Assembly: GCA_002842195.1 (NCBI GenBank)
Contig: PHCL01000088.1
Location: forward strand, 1 to 6,290
Length of the DNA: 6,290 nucleotides
DNA from: Betaproteobacteria bacterium HGW-Betaproteobacteria-20
Lineage (GTDB): Bacteria; Pseudomonadota; Gammaproteobacteria; Burkholderiales; Methylophilaceae
Direction: 5' to 3'
Shown here: in pieces, positions 6,234 to 6,290 of the stretch
Layout: every line of letters starts with the position of its first letter
Numbering within the stretch: the first letter of the stretch is position 1
Position numbers and translations under genes: made by a program
The notes under the pieces: generated by a model
Database searches by the model: none
The model's input: only the letters and a program-made list of their open reading frames with translations
Told to the model about the DNA's origin: nothing

Positions 6234-6290
6234 TTAAAAATTACCTTGAAACCAACTTTTCATTTTTTCCAATATGCGTCCAAACGAACC
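6234..6290 (-). CDS. ftsA: Cell division protein FtsA, last 18 codons (cut by window edge)
   Basis: Reading the minus strand from the right edge gives GSFGRILEKMKSWFQGNF and then TAA. This is the C-terminal end of FtsA, an actin-like ATPase that ties FtsZ to the inner membrane. The segment from FGRILEKM to SWFQGNF has the alternating hydrophobic and basic pattern of the amphipathic membrane-targeting helix, with the bulky Phe and Trp typical of betaproteobacterial FtsA. The position directly before ftsZ in the dcw cluster strongly supports the call. The actin-like domains lie outside the window, so their integrity cannot be judged. The stop codon lies inside one copy of the CTGCCTTAA repeat. 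Confidence 0.9.
   Translation of the reverse strand, partial: GSFGRILEKMKSWFQGNF

Overview
This window looks like ordinary core chromosome of a betaproteobacterium, probably of the order Nitrosomonadales. The Methylophilaceae are plausible, from the moderate-to-low GC content and the protein sequences, but that family-level guess is from memory and unverified. All six genes lie on the minus strand, so the window is best read from its right end to its left. I found no mobile element, phage gene, CRISPR array, RNA gene or unknown protein family, and nothing that amounts to a new biological system.

Right part (about 6290 to 3776) is the distal end of the division and cell-wall (dcw) cluster: the last 18 codons of ftsA (the membrane-targeting tail), a 157-bp spacer, complete ftsZ, a 189-bp spacer, and complete lpxC. 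FtsA anchors FtsZ filaments to the membrane, FtsZ forms the division ring, and LpxC commits UDP-3-O-acyl-GlcNAc to lipid A synthesis. The order ftsA-ftsZ-lpxC is the classical one. The ftsA-ftsZ spacer is the most unusual stretch: on the strand shown it has about 31 C and only 4 G in 76 bases, three AACTACC copies exactly 25 bp apart, and, on the coding strand, a possible two-tier G-quadruplex.

Middle (3775 to 3506) is a 270-bp non-coding gap separating two transcription units. It holds a perfect 11-bp inverted repeat that probably ends the lpxC transcript and a promoter with a perfect TATAAT box 33 bp before slt.

Left part (3505 to 1) is a likely operon: slt (periplasmic soluble lytic murein transglycosylase), an NDUFA9-like NAD(P)-binding SDR protein, and the first 168 codons of cca (CCA-adding tRNA nucleotidyltransferase, cut by the window edge). 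Spacings are 60 and 14 bp, with no terminator visible between the genes. The three products act in different places (peptidoglycan turnover, an unknown redox or respiratory role, and tRNA 3'-end maturation and repair), so the grouping probably reflects shared expression and not one pathway.
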